A DNA stretch of 64,000 nt from Petaurus breviceps papuanus (GCA_028583685.1 JAMXIF010001178.1:646819-710818), one strand, 5' to 3'. Positions 10,401-21,490 are shown, numbered from the stretch's first letter. A program made the numbers and translations. The notes: generated by a model not told the origin, from the sequence alone.

Positions 10401-11052
10401 CCTGCAAATACATGTGTTAACTTTAGCTAGCTTTTATTTTTGTAGAGAAAACTGTTTTGAACCTAAAGGCCATTCATTAACCCAACCACCCTTCATGCTC
10501 TGCACTAAATTCTTGAGGTTTTTTTAAATCTATGTTTCTCCAAAGTATTGTTCTTGGATGGCATTTAGAACTTGATTATGATTGTGAACAAATGACCCAA
10601 ATTTAAACTGCCTAGAATTGAGTCTCTGCATCAGGGCTAAGACTTGGGGAAAGGAGGAGTGGATCTCAATAGTTTGGGTAGGGTTGTGGAGGTGGCACTG
10701 GACAGAGTTGGAGAGACAGAGCAATCTTCAAAATGTCTTTGCTCCAGTTACTAGAGAAGCCAACTGTTACCTAGTTTCTTCCTTCTTTTGTTCTCAGCCT
10801 CAAATATAAGGGGAAGGTAAGTGGAGTGAAATGGTAGGAGATACTACCAGTGAGTTTGACCCTAAGTCCTCTGGCCCCTGAACCTTAAGTGGGACTTTTT
10901 CCCCCCTAGATCAGGTGATAGGAAGATAGGGTAAAAGTATGGATAATCTGAATGTTTCACATACCTGTGGGAGGGAATGACCCTTTTGTCTGCCAGAAGT
11001 CCTGCCTCAGTAACAATACACCTTCTACCTTCATTACATTTGTCAGTGAGAC

Positions 11053-11054
<2 letters not shown>
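10400..11054. other. Unique sequence, nothing recognised
   Basis: Non-repetitive. Short open frames on both strands have no recognisable domain. Confidence 0.5.

Positions 11055-11094
<40 letters not shown>
11055..11094. repeat. (CA)n microsatellite
   Basis: About 20 uninterrupted CA units. Confidence 0.95.
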
Positions 11095-11096
<2 letters not shown>

Positions 11097-11735
11097 TCCT
11101 TTAATGAGCTATGACTGGCTATTTTAACACCTCCTTGAAATCTTGCTTGCAGTCCCCTTCCAAATCCCTTCACCATCTGCCAAACCAATATGTGAAACAA
11201 CTCCAGATCTTCCCACCGGTTTACAACCTCCCTAGCCCTCCAGCAAGTCCCTACTGAGAGGCCAATCACCATGGCTAATTCATTTTCCTCCCTTGCTTCT
11301 TAACAAGTCCCATACCCCAGTTTAGAACTCACCTATACCCAAAGTAGAGAAAAATAACACTCCTGGAAAACAAACAGGAATGTGCCTAGAATGGTTTTTG
11401 GAGATAGCTCTGTCTGCAGGTGCTTGAGAAAGACAGAAACCTCTCTACAGGAGCCTAGAGATGCTCTGGGATCCTGGAAAAAGGCATTTTCAGGAGCTTA
11501 GGAAACCTGTCTCTGTTCTCTGGTCCTGAATTCTGTTGAAGCTTCCTAAAGAAAACCTTGGATTTGAAGCCTGTGCTTCCCTCTCTGTCCAAAGCAAAAA
11601 TACCCTCACTGTGTCTATCTGCTAGTCAGAAACGAGTTAGCGATATTTGCTTCTGGGTGTAGCACAAACTACTCAGAGCAAGCTGTAGGAAACATAACCT
11701 CCAACCAGAGGAGAGGACGTAAGCCCTTCTACCTT
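11095..11735. other. Unique sequence, nothing recognised
   Basis: Repeat-poor, with pyrimidine-rich segments and no supported gene. Confidence 0.5.
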
Positions 11736-12345
11736 TTCCTAACTTTCCTCACATCTATCCTTATATCTTCAGGCACACAACCACCACCCTTTTTCAAGCC
11801 CTCATTACCTCTCACAAAAACTTATTAGAAGTTTCCCTTTACCAAGTCTTTTACCCCTCTTCTCCAATCCTTTTTCACATAGCTGTCAAATTGATATTCC
11901 TAAATAACAGTTCTGACTGTGTCACTCTCCCTCTCAAGAAGTTTCAATGGTTACCTTTTGTCTCCAAAAATACCATCTCCTCTGTTTCACACTTGTAAAC
12001 CCTCGTGGTCTAACTCCAACCTACCTTTTTAGATGGATTTCTTATTACTCCCACTCAGTCTACATTCCAGACAAACAGTCCTACTTGTCATTCCCTCTAT
12101 ATAATATTCCATACACCACCTCAGTGATTTTGCCATGGCCATAACCAATCCTGGAGTGCCCTTCCTTCTCAACACTACCTCCTGGAATCCATAGCTCCCT
12201 TCAACGTTCAGCTCAAGTGCTACCTTCTACCTGAGGCTTTCACAGATACACTCAATTCTTAGCACACTCTCTCTAACTCAACTTAACTTTGTAGTCACAA
12301 GGCATATATTGTGCATTTCTTAGACAAAACCTTCCTCTGATACTG
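11736..12345 (+). mobile_element. L2 LINE 3' region
   Basis: CT-rich plus-strand text in L2 order: 'gtcactctccctctcaagaa', 'ggagtgcccttccttctc', 'cagctcaagtgctacctt' and an adjoining 'gaggctttcacagat'. It is diverged and has no open frame of note. Confidence 0.7.
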
Positions 12346-12628
12346 CATCATGTTATAGAGGTGACCCTGAGTTTTAAAACGTTGTCTCTGTGGAACTCAA
12401 GCTCTTGTGGGTTCTACCATGCTGGAAAGGCTTTGAGAATGGTCCTGGTCATAGGCTGAGTCTGTCTCCTGTGGACCATCCAAGATAAGCATGGAAGGGA
12501 ACTTCATCAAAAGTCTGGTTCCTCTGTAATGAATTATTTGACCAGAGTAACCTATGAAACACAAATAAATATAAAATGTCCCTGTTTCCTATATAGCCCT
12601 TTTCTTTCTTTTTTTAATTTTTTTTGCC
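12345..12628. other. Unique sequence, nothing recognised
   Basis: A short non-repetitive interval between the L2 copy and the next SINE. Confidence 0.45.
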
Positions 12629-12785
12629 TTTTTTTTTTTTTTGAGAGGGTAGGGCAATTGGGGTTAAGTGACTTGCCCAAGGTCACATAGCTCATTTTTG
12701 TGTTAAGTGTCTGAGGTCACATTTGAACTCAGGTCCTCCTGACTCCAGGGCTGGTACTCTATTCACTGTGCCACCTAGCTGCCCC
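12629..12785 (-). mobile_element. tRNA-derived SINE (family A)
   Basis: From the left: T run, 'gcaattggggttaagtgact', 'ggtcctcctgactccagg' and GCTGCCCC. This is the full minus-strand SINE layout. Confidence 0.9.
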
Positions 12786-12799
12786 ATTTAGGTGTTTTT

Positions 12800-14075
12800 A
12801 ATGTGAGATTCTCATGTACCTGTAGGATAATACATACTATTGTAAAGAAAAGAATTTCATCAACCCTGGTATTCTTACTATATCTGAAACCAGAAGAAAG
12901 AAGAAAGCTTCAGCTAAGTGGAAGGATGCCTCACATGATCTCCTTAGGAACAATCAAAAGCTTTGAAAGAATTGATTCTGTCATCTACTCCCCAAAACAA
13001 CTGAAAAAAAAAACATTTCAGGGAGCATTTGGTTATCTTGTATTTCCAAAATACCTATCACCAAGATAACTATAGCTTACACATCAACATTCTTTGCAGA
13101 GGATGGAAAATCAGGGGAATTTTACAAAATTCTTTATAAGATCCTCCAAATTAAACCAATATGCACATTAATATTTAGTGACTTCAATGTAAAGAGAGGA
13201 ACAGGTGAGGATAGTGAGAAACATATTAGAAAATATAGTTCGTGAATTATAAGGCCAAAGATTTGTAGATTATAAAGAAACCTCAAGACTATGTACCTGT
13301 GAATCCTTTCCTCAAGAAGAGAATCACTAAGGGCTAGGTATAGCAATCATGGAGTAACATGGAGTAACAAAAATGAAGTTGATCATATTTTAACAGACAG
13401 GAAATGACTTGTTACTGATGTGGGAGTCATTCCTGAATCAGCTGTATGTGTACAGTCAGACTATCAACTTGTTAGAGCAGAGATAAAAATTAGTAAAAAG
13501 CTAGAAAAAAATTATTGTTCATCCTTCATTCTCAAAGAGGACCAATGACATCACAAGGGTGATGTCTTGACTTGTGCATGAATTGGATAGGAGTGATATG
13601 GTGCAATTGGAGCAGGTCCATCCTGACCAATTCAAGCAAGTTATTGATGAACAAAATGAAATATAAGCAGAAGAAAAGTTATGGACAATATAGAATAATT
13701 TCATATAACAATTTAACCAATAGAAATAAATTTCCATAATAAGGAGACAAAAAGAGCCTAAAAAAAACAAGATAGTTGGCCAACATTTGACTTACTTGCA
13801 AAACAGAGAGATATGGCCATGGAAGGCAGCATAGATCTAGAATATAAACTTAATGGTAAAATCTTTTGGAGAAGGCAAAACTCCCAAAGATAGTGGAGGG
13901 AAAATCCAGTTTAATGAAAGCTTGGCAAGAGAGTCAACTAAACAAAGTCTTCCTAAAATCACTTAAAGATGAAAATGGAAGGACTACAAGTAGAAGAAAA
14001 ATAGAAAAGATTTGTAAAAGTTTTAGCAATGAACTTCCCCCACACACACACTCTCTAGAACAGTAGAGCTATCAC
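12800..14075 (+). mobile_element. RTE/BovB-type LINE ORF2 fragment (endonuclease and linker)
   Basis: Conceptual translation in several frames matches the RTE ORF. In order there are an ETRRKK-like start near 12885, a DFN-type endonuclease motif near 13180 (decoded SDFNVKRGTGED), a DYKETSRL-like segment near 13270, NEIDYILTDR-like text near 13375, and a VQSD motif near 13455. A linker decodes KDENGRTTSRR near 13965. It has multiple stops and frame changes and lacks the RT domain. A second repeat interrupts it at 13516-13640. Confidence 0.8.
13516..13640 (-). mobile_element. Fragment of the ACAACA-tailed repeat family (family X)
   Basis: 'attctcaaagaggaccaatg' and 'gatgtcttgacttgtgcatg' are shared with 32260 and 48236. 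On the minus strand this is a 3' end that would be followed by an ACAACA-like tail. It breaks the RTE frame, which resumes after it. Confidence 0.65.
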
Positions 14076-14384
14076 ATTTGAGCTCTAACACCACAATAAA
14101 ATATGCAAATAATGGCAGTAAAGTGAATCAAAAAAGAAAAAGTAGAGGAATTATTCCAAGTATACACAAAGGAAATCTATGCTGGAGGTATAGGTGTAGT
14201 ACAGCTCAGACCCTGGATACCAATACACTCTGGGGGGAAGCCTTTCCCCTTTGGCATTCCTGATTCATGTCCTACCCAGGCCCTTAGCTGGAAGAAACAC
14301 AATTGTGAAAGACTTTTAGATCAAGTCACATTGGAAGGATGAGATTCCAATGTCATGGGGAAAGAAACCTCATTGCTATTTTAT
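14076..14384. other. Unclassified sequence between RTE and L1
   Basis: It does not continue the RTE reading frame and is not recognised as L1. Nothing can be called. Confidence 0.4.
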
Positions 14385-15078
14385 TTTAAATTAAATGATT
14401 TATTTTTAGTTTTCAACATTCACTTCTGTAAGTTTTAAATTTTCTCTCCCTTCCACCTTCCTCCCTCCCCCCTCGTCTGCAAGATGGCTTGCAATCTGAT
14501 ATAAGCTTTACACATATATTCCTATTAAACACATTTTCACATTAGTCGTGTTTCATAGAAGAATGATAACAAATGAGAAAAACCACAAGAAAGAAAAAAA
14601 AACACAAAATAAAACAAAAAAGAAAATAGTCTGCTTCATTCTGCATTCAGACTCCATAGTTCTTTCTCTGGATGTGGCTGGAATTTTTCATTGTTTGTCC
14701 TTTGGAATTGTTTTAGGTCCTTGCATTGCTGAGAAGGGCTAAGTCTATCAAAATCAGTCCTTGCACACTGTGGCTGTTACTGTGGACAATGTTTTCCTGG
14801 TACTGCTCATTTCATTCAGCATCAGTTCATATAAATCTTTCCAGGTTTCTCTGAAGTCCTCCTGTTCATCATTTCTTATAACACAATAGTATTACATTAT
14901 ATTCATATACCACAACTTGTTTAGCCATTCCCCAATTGATGAACATCCCCTCAATTTCCAGTTCTTAGCCACCACAAAAAGAACTGCTATAAATATTTTT
15001 GTACATGTGGGTCCTTTTCCCATCTTTATGATCTCTTTGGAATACAGAAGTGGTATTGCTGGGTCAGAGGGTCTCATA
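14385..15078 (-). mobile_element. L1 LINE 3' end with ORF2 C-terminus
   Basis: The minus strand from 15077 to 14892 decodes DPAIPLL, then IFIAVLFVVAKNWK, then GEWLNKLWYMNIM. These align in order with the C-terminal region of mammalian L1 ORF2p. The remaining part down to 14385 is 3' UTR. It is 5'-truncated, so it lacks endonuclease and RT. Confidence 0.9.
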
Positions 15079-15192
15079 GAAATTTAAAAAGATAAATTAA
15101 AGAGTATGAAGAGCTACTGACTTATATACCTCCTTTCCTATTGTTATGAGATTTTAAGAATCATCCACAAAGACATAAAGAATATCTTCAAT

Positions 15193-15349
15193 GGGCGTGG
15201 CTAGGTGGCCCAGTGAATAGAGCACCGGCCCTGGAGTCAGGAAGACCTGATTTCAAATCAGACACTTAACACAAAACTAGCAATGTGATCTTGGGCAAGT
15301 CACTTAACCCCAATTGCCCTACCTTCCCCTTTCCAAAAAAGAAAAAAAG
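15193..15349 (+). mobile_element. tRNA-derived SINE (family A)
   Basis: It starts GGGCGTGGCTAGGTGG and ends in an A-rich tail. The target-site duplication GAATATCTTCAATG is exact at 15180-15193 and 15350-15363. A short internal stretch in the B-box region ('ttcaaatcagacactt') is deleted relative to other copies. Confidence 0.95.
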
Positions 15350-15423
15350 GAATATCTTCAATGAAGGTATTAATAAGCAGTAAGCAGGCAAGTAGATTAC
15401 ATTTTGATTATCACACAATAATG

Positions 15424-15652
15424 TTGTTCAGTTGTTTCAAGTCTTTATGACCCTATTTAGGATTTTCTTGGCAGAGATGCTGAAGTGGTTTGCCATTCCG
15501 TTCTCCAACTCATTTTACAGATGAGGAACCTGAGGCAAACAGGGTTAAGTGATTTGCTCAGGATTACATAGCTAGTAAGTGTCTGAGGCTGGCTTTGCAC
15601 TCAGGAAGATGAGTTTTCCTGACTCTGGACCTAGGGCTCTATCTACTGTGCC
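15424..15652 (-). mobile_element. MAR1 CORE-SINE
   Basis: From the left: 'ttgttcagttgtttcaag', 'ttggcagagatgctgaagtg', 'tttgccattccgttctcc', then the CORE and tRNA-like part. The 3' end resembles the RTE LINE tail, as known for MAR1. Confidence 0.9.
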
Positions 15653-15654
15653 AA

Positions 15655-15885
15655 GTACTGTACTAAGCATTTTACAAATACTTTCTCCTTCGATCTTCCC
15701 CCAAAGTCTGGGAGGTAAGTGTTATTATTATCCTCATTATACATTTGAGGAAATTAAGGCAAACAAAAGTTAAAAGACTTACACAATATCACATTAGCTA
15801 TTATATGTCTGAGATAAGACTTGAACTCAGGACTTCTTGATTGCTGGCATGGAGCTCTAGCCACTGCCCCATCTGGCTGCCTTAA
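15655..15885 (-). repeat. MIR/THER1-like CORE-SINE
   Basis: 'agtactgtactaagcatttt', 'tattattatcctcattatac' and a tRNA-like end (ctagccactgccccatct) read as an inverted full-length CORE-SINE. Confidence 0.7.
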
Positions 15886-15930
15886 TTGAGTAAAAGACTA
15901 AGATCTTACTGTAGTTATGGTTTGATGATT

Positions 15931-16082
15931 TTTTTTTGGAGGGGGAGGGCAGGGCATTTGGGGTTAAGTGACTTGCTCAAGGTCACATGGCTAGTTGTGT
16001 GTTAAATGTCTGAGGCTGGATTTGAACTCAGGTCCTCCTGACTCCAGGGCCTGTGCTATTCACTGCGCCACCTACCTGCCCC
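15931..16082 (-). mobile_element. tRNA-derived SINE (family A)
   Basis: T run, 'ggggttaagtgacttgctc', 'ggtcctcctgactccagg' and 'cacctacctgcccc'. Flanks 'gatgatttt' and 'aatgattatt' suggest a duplication. Confidence 0.9.
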
Positions 16083-16324
16083 TTTAATGATTATTTTTTT
16101 AAAAACCATTTAATTTGACACCACAAAATAGCACTTTAAAAAGGCTCTTCCAATAAGGTGTCTTCCATCCATAGATCAAAATAATTTCAAATGACTTGAA
16201 AGATCTACCAGAAATAACCCTGTTCTGAGCCCCTTCTATCATATCAGGCAAGTTGCAAAATAGATAAGTAAAATCTCTCCAAAGGTGTATGCCTCTGTCT
16301 TGGAGGACATCTAACAGAAAGTTT

Positions 16325-16470
16325 CAATTGAAGAGTGTGTGTATTGTCTTTTTCCACTCAATTATAAGCTCTTTGAAGTCAAGGACTGTCTTTGTCTTAT
16401 TTATATGTCTAATGCTTAGCACAGTGGCTGGCACATAGATTGTTCATGAATGCTTATTGATGATGAATTA
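16325..16470 (+). mobile_element. L2 LINE 3' tail
   Basis: 'ataagctctttgaagtcaag' through 'gcttagcacagtggctggca' to 'tgaatgcttattga' is the L2 terminus. Confidence 0.7.
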
Positions 16471-17005
16471 AGGATGGTCACCTCCTCTCCCAAGCCACTA
16501 TTTGTAGATTTTATCATGCAGGTTGTATCAAGCATTGGAACATTGTAGAACCTCCTGGAAGAGATTTGTAACCACTACAAAGAGTTTGGTGTCACCATCT
16601 ACAAAGAAAATCCAAGTAGATGAAGGATGTCAATTGTATAATTGATGACATTCAGCTAGACAGATAACCAAGAGAGTTTGTTTGTATACACATACACACA
16701 TGTACATGTATATGTATGTGCACGACATATACACATATATACATACATACATATACACATGTATACATGAAAGCTGTCCATCTTAGATAACACAAATTGA
16801 CAATGAGTTGGGCCCAGCACTGAACAGGAGAATGGCAAGAGGCTGGATTGTCTTCAGAAAACTGCAGCACTCTCTTAATGATCTCAAATGTTCTTTGACC
16901 TTCAGAAACAAGGCCCTCTCTTTTTACGGTGCCTTAATTTTGGTTGATATCTTTAACTTTTACTTCCTGCCTTCATTTCCCAATCTATATTTTACCTTGC
17001 TTCCT
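16470..17005. other. Unique sequence with a CA/TA-rich simple repeat
   Basis: An impure TA/CA/TG-rich tract lies at 16681-16770. The rest is non-repetitive and no gene was recognised. Confidence 0.5.
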
Positions 17006-17009
17006 TCCT

Positions 17010-17270
17010 GAGAGACATTCCTTATCACAAAGAATAAGAAGGGAGAAAAAAAGAGGTCAGGAACACTTGCCAATGCATCCACCAAGTCTAGTGTTACATG
17101 TGCATTCCATGCCCATAGCTCTACAAGAAGGAAGGGAGGTACATTCTCATTCATCTTCTCTGGAGCTATGCTCGGTCATTATAATTTCAGCATATTCAGT
17201 TTCCATTTTGGGGGTGTTTTTCTTTCCAACCTCAGTATTGTAGTCATTATGTTACTCATATTGTTTTTAT
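17010..17270 (-). mobile_element. L1-like 3' UTR fragment
   Basis: 'aaggaagggaggtacattctc', 'cggtcattataatttcag' and 'attgtagtcattatgt' recur in diverged form at 62940-63250 and fit inverted L1 3' UTR as I recall it. No coding part is visible. Confidence 0.5.
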
Positions 17271-17559
17271 GTCTTTGAGTAATGGAGTGTCTGAAGAATT
17301 AAAAATAAATACCACAGAAAAGGCAATAAAAATACACATGAAGGTTTTAAGGCCACAACATATTAAAAAAAAAAAGGAACTTCAGAGAAGAAACTGGGGC
17401 CTTGCCAATCGGGACACACACAGGGTAGCACTTAGAACTCTGAAACAAATCTGTAATTGGAGAAGCTGGTTCTTATATCATCAGTGCCAAAAAGTAAACT
17501 GAGTCTCACCACCTTTCATGTCCTTTGAAACTCTAGCTTTTTATTTTCTACCTAATGAT

Positions 17560-17785
17560 AGCTAATATTTATATAATATTTTAAAGTTTAAAAAGCATTG
17601 TGCATATCTTCACAACAAGCCTGTAAGGTTGGTGCTATTATTACCTACATTTTAGAGATGGAGAAACTGAGACTGAGAAGAGACTGAGGAAACGGAGACT
17701 TGCTCAGGATCACCCAGCAAACAAGGAGTGGAAGTTAGGTCTTCTTGATTCCAAGTCCATGCTCTGGATTTATTATCCACTGCTG
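17560..17785 (-). repeat. MIR/THER1-like CORE-SINE
   Basis: 'gctaatatttatataatatt', 'caagcctgtaaggttggtgc', 'gagatggagaaactgagac' and a tRNA-like end. It is an inverted full-length layout. Confidence 0.75.
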
Positions 17786-18240
17786 GAGTTGGAATGCCTA
17801 TTACTGTCCGCCTCATCAGCAGATAGGAAATTTTGTCAACCAAATGTATGATATTGTAGGCTGTCTAGAAGGGAACAGATTGTAGTCTAATTTGCATTTC
17901 CATGCAGCTTTGAAATTTAAAAGAAATTTCCTCATAAAAAGCCTGGGATATAGGTAATGCAAGTTCCCTCCAGCACTGCAGAACCCAACACATCCATGTC
18001 CACCCAGCCTGTATGAGTATGATCCAAGTCCTAAGGGGTCTATGAAACATACCAGGCTCGCCTTCCTTACTTTCTCCTGACATATTATTGTTATTCATCT
18101 CATTTTTGTCATCTTTTTTCAATAGAGTTCAGATAGAAATAACCCCTATTCTTTTACTATTCTTTTATATTCTGTGAATTGGAGCTGACTCCAGACTAGA
18201 TCAAGCTCCAACCCATCCCAACACCCACAATCTACCTCCC
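17786..18240. other. Unique sequence, nothing recognised
   Basis: Non-repetitive, except that 18180-18330 becomes a diverged MIR tail. Confidence 0.45.
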
Positions 18241-18425
18241 AAGGATATTGTGAAGTTTAAATGAGATAACATAGACAAAGGTCTTTGCAAAATCTCAAAT
18301 GCCAAGGAAATGCCTCTTTTTGTCTCCATTTTTACAAACCAGAAAACTGAGGCTTAGAGAAGCTGTCATTCTCATTGCTGGTAAGTAGCAGAACTTCCAT
18401 TGAAAGGACTCAGGAGTCTAGAGAA
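18232..18425. repeat. Two MIR pieces in opposite orientation
   Basis: 'cctcccaaggatattgtg' with 'aaatgagataacatag' is a plus-strand MIR 3' part. 'accagaaaactgaggcttag' after it is a minus-strand MIR core. Confidence 0.6.
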
Positions 18426-18429
18426 CTGA

Positions 18430-18735
18430 TTTAATGTGTCCCCCCCTCCCCCTCCCTCCAGTGCTCAATGCACCGATTTTTTTTTTCAATTGGGCCTAGG
18501 AATTGTATTTAACAAGCCAGTTTCAGTTAGCATGCTAAGAGCATTTTTATGTGCTTTTTATTTTACACAAGGATTTTTAAACTTGGTTTTTCATCTGTTA
18601 ATATTTATACCATAACCACCAAACAATTGCTAAGGTTTAATTCTTAAGCAGATGCTTTAAAGTTAGTGTCCATGTAATGGCAAACAAATTCAAAAAATAG
18701 TAAACAAAGTTTGATATGCACCCTGAGGGAGGATT
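18430..18735. other. Unique AT-rich block, candidate conserved noncoding element
   Basis: After a C-rich run, the 18490-18735 part lacks any transposon signature and is AT-rich without simple repeats. It carries AACCACCA (RUNX-like) and several TTAA/homeodomain-like words. It sits among decayed repeats, which makes its 'clean' appearance notable. Conservation is inferred, not measured. Confidence 0.4.
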
Positions 18736-18739
18736 TGGA

Positions 18740-18822
18740 GGAATTTTGATTTGGAGAAATGATTATCATATAATAACAACAAATACTCATACAGCCCTTT
18801 AAGACTTACAAAGAGCTTTACA
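18740..18822 (-). repeat. MIR-like 3' fragment
   Basis: 'acagccctttaagacttaca' and 'aagagctttacatata' match inverted MIR 3' sequence. Confidence 0.55.
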
Positions 18823-18823
18823 T

Positions 18824-18885
18824 ATATACATGTTGTTCCAAAAGTCTTAGTGTACTCTTAAGCTTTAATAGCTTATATATAAATA
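18824..18885. mobile_element. Half of a mariner-like MITE
   Basis: 'tccaaaagtcttagtgtac' then 'aagctttaatagctt' matches one arm of the palindromic element at 59665-59745. Confidence 0.6.
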
Positions 18886-18944
18886 TAAAATCTTATTGAG
18901 TCTCTCCCTCCCCCAAATTCTATAACTGTCAAGGGAATTATTAT

Positions 18945-19790
18945 CCTCCCGGTCCCCCAGCCTCAAAATTTAGGCGTCTTCTTCAACTTTCGCTCACCCT
19001 TCATATGAAGCCTCTTGCCAAGGGTTACCAATTTCACCTTTGTAATACAGGTCCTCCTCATCTCATGCCAAGACTACTGCAATAGATGCTGGTGGGTCTG
19101 CCTACCTCCAATCTCTCCCCATTCCAGTTCATCCTCCAGCTGCCAAAGAGACTTTCCTAAAGTGCAGGTCTAACCATGCATGTCACCCTCCTACTCAATA
19201 AACTAGAGGCTCCCTATCACCTCCAAGATTAAATAGAAAATTCTCTGATGGTTGGGTGGCTGGGTGGCACAGTGATTAGAGCACCGGCCCTGGAATAAGG
19301 AGGACCCAAGTTAAAATCTGGCCTCAGATACTTGACATACTAGCTGTGTGACTTTGGGCAAGTCATTTAATCGCAGTTGCCTTGCCTTCCTCCCTCCAAG
19401 GGGAAAAAAAAATAAAAATTCTCTGTTGTTCTTATACCTTATATCCTAGCATATAATGACAGTAACACTGGTCTCCTTGTTATTCTTTGAATAAGACTTT
19501 TCTCAGCTGCCCTCTCAGGGTATTTTTCCTGGCTGTTTCCTATTGCCTGGAATACTCTCACTCCTAATCTTTGCCTCTGTTTCACTGCTTCCTTCAAGCT
19601 AAAATCCCACTGTCTGCAGGAAGCCTTTCCAGATCTCCCTTAATTCTGGTGCCTTCCCTCTGTTGCCTATCTCTAACTTATCCTGCATATAGCTTGTTTT
19701 TACATAGTTCTTTACTTGTTGGTCTCCACCATCACATTGTGAGATCATAGAGGATAGGGGACATTTTTTGCCTCTCCCTTTTTACCTCCT
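18945..19790 (+). mobile_element. L2 LINE 3' region, interrupted by a SINE
   Basis: It begins in L2 3' coding text ('agactactgcaatagatgc'), continues 'ctactcaataaactagagg', and resumes after the SINE at 19426 with 'cctattgcctggaatac' and 'gcttccttcaagctaaaatc'. No frame is intact. Confidence 0.85.
19248..19414 (+). mobile_element. tRNA-derived SINE (family A) inside L2
   Basis: The body is full length with an A tail. The target-site duplication AAAATTCTCTG is exact at 19237-19247 and 19415-19425, so the L2 text rejoins cleanly when the SINE is ignored. Confidence 0.95.
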
Positions 19791-19792
19791 TC

Positions 19793-20045
19793 TTCTGGCT
19801 TCCTTCAAGACTCAACTCCTATCCTGCCTTCTGCAGGAGGGCCTTCCCTTCCACTGCCAGGGCCTTCCCTCCCAGACTATTCTCTCCCTACACTGTTTAT
19901 ACCTTGTCTGTACATCTGTCTGTGGTATCTTTCATTAGAATGTAAGCTCCTTGAGAGCAGGAACTGTTTCTGCTTTTCCTGTATCCCCAGCCCTTAAAAT
20001 GCACAGTGCCTAGCACATAGTAAGTACTTAATAAATGTTTGTTGA
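19793..20045 (+). mobile_element. Second L2 LINE 3' end in tandem
   Basis: A separate L2 terminus starts 'tggcttccttcaagactcaa', repeats the CT-rich 3' UTR order, and ends 'gtaagtacttaataaatg'. It follows directly on the previous copy. Confidence 0.85.
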
Positions 20046-20049
20046 TCAA

Positions 20050-20197
20050 CAATTCCATCAGGTAGGTGCTATTATCAATCCCATTTTAAAGAAGAGGAAA
20101 TTGAAGCTGGAGTTCAGTGATTGGCCCAGTGTCACAGAGCTAGGAAGCAAGACCTTTGGGACTCCAAGTCTATCATGCCCTATCCACCTTGCCATCC
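20050..20197 (-). repeat. MIR CORE-SINE
   Basis: 'ggtaggtgctattatcaatc', 'agaggaaattgaagctgg' and 'gtgtcacagagctaggaag' give an inverted MIR. It is the host of the SINE at 20210. Confidence 0.75.
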
Positions 20198-20209
20198 AGT
20201 TGTTATCTT

Positions 20210-20369
20210 TTTTTTTTTTTTTAAGCAATTGGGGTTAAGTAACTTGCTCAAGGTTACATGGCCAGTTATTTCTGGATGTGGTGCTAAGTATCAGAGCCAG
20301 GATTCCATCCCAGGTCATCCCAACTCTGGGGCCGGTGCTCTTACTCACTGAGCCACCTGGCCACCCCTC
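20210..20369 (-). mobile_element. SINE family B monomer
   Basis: The minus strand reads GGGGTGGCCAGGTGGCTCAG, a tRNA-like body, 'ccagaaataactggcc', then an A tail. The duplication AGTTGTTATCTT / AGCTGTTATCTT (20198-20209, 20370-20381) differs at one base. It matches the right arm of the dimers at 45.9 and 49.6 kb. Confidence 0.9.
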
Positions 20370-20384
20370 AGCTGTTATCTTAAA

Positions 20385-21060
20385 TAATCTATTTGGAACT
20401 TCTCATATCACAGGGCCATGGAGTCATCACTTCTCTTTCTGTCAAACACAGATCTGCCAAACACTTTCATTGGGTAACCAGGAATCCTAAGATCTATTAA
20501 AGAAGAATAGCAACATTGAAATATGTATTCCTCTTTTAAACTTCTTCTAGAATCTTTTTTACTAAACTGGTTGATTCTTTCAAGGTGTCATCTTTTCAGG
20601 CATGGGTTTGCAACTCAATCAAGGGCGTGTTTCCAGAAGATAATTCCTCCACAAACAAAGTCTGTGCTTATTCCTGATGAAGACCTATAGTGGTAGCAGC
20701 AGCAGCAGGAGGTGGCAAGTCTTCTCAGTGAATGTCTCAATGAATGTCTTTCCTCCAAGTCAATCATTCAATCAAATCAATAAGCATTTATTTTTATTTT
20801 TATTTTTATTCAGTGATTGCTATGTGCTTTTCTTCATGACACTTTAGGGCTCTAGTCCATACTTTCTTCTCTAAGACATTTGTTTCCCTGAGCCCTTTAG
20901 CTCTCTGGGCTGAAGGTGACCATGCAAGTTTGCCCTTGGGAGGAGGTGCAGATGGGGTGAAGTGGTTCCCAATTTTCTAACAATCCTTTTCTTAGAATGG
21001 AGGAGGGAAGTGGATGGGGCCTTTACTTGAAGGTGGTCCCTTCATATCACTTAATAAAAA
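20385..21060. other. Unique sequence, nothing recognised
   Basis: Contains a short TTTTA repeat at 20787-20811 and a few CAG units near 20697. A 23-bp word at 20739-20761 recurs exactly at 21812-21834. Confidence 0.45.
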
Positions 21061-21061
21061 A

Positions 21062-21205
21062 AAGGAAGCAATTGTACTAAGCACAGGGGAAAAAAGAGAG
21101 GGAAAAATAGACACTACCCTCAAGGGAGCTTATATTCTGTTGGGGGAGACAAATCTGTATATGAATAGGTACATATAAGACATACATGGAGCAGTAGATG
21201 GAAGG
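21062..21205 (-). mobile_element. L2 LINE 3' end fragment
   Basis: 'gtactaagcacaggggaa' and 'cagggagcttatattctg'-type text is inverted L2 3' end. Confidence 0.65.
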
Positions 21206-21354
21206 TGACTTTAGATCATTCATCTTCTCATATTCTTTGTTTATGACTCCCAGGTGGCCAGACTCTATGTCATATTCCCCCTTTAACTGCTCAGATGCAA
21301 CTATCACACTTCTAATAGTCTTCTCTTCTGTATACACCAAGCTCATTCAGGCAT

Positions 21355-21490
21355 CAGAATCTTTGCTAAATTGAAGTAGTACTTCCTCCTTTGCCCACCC
21401 CTCCTTGATTCTATGGTCCAAGGTCTGGTTCAAGTTTCACCTCCTCTAAGCTTTCCCAGACTGCTGCAGTTCAGTTTTCTGACCTCTTCT
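21355..21490 (+). mobile_element. L2 LINE 3' fragment
   Basis: 'aaggtctggttcaagtttca' and 'tctaagctttcccagactg' fit L2 3' UTR text. It is short and diverged. Confidence 0.45.

Noticed and set aside
11055-11094. CRISPR-like or satellite arrays
   Set aside because: All tandem arrays here are simple microsatellites. No spacer-repeat structure exists.
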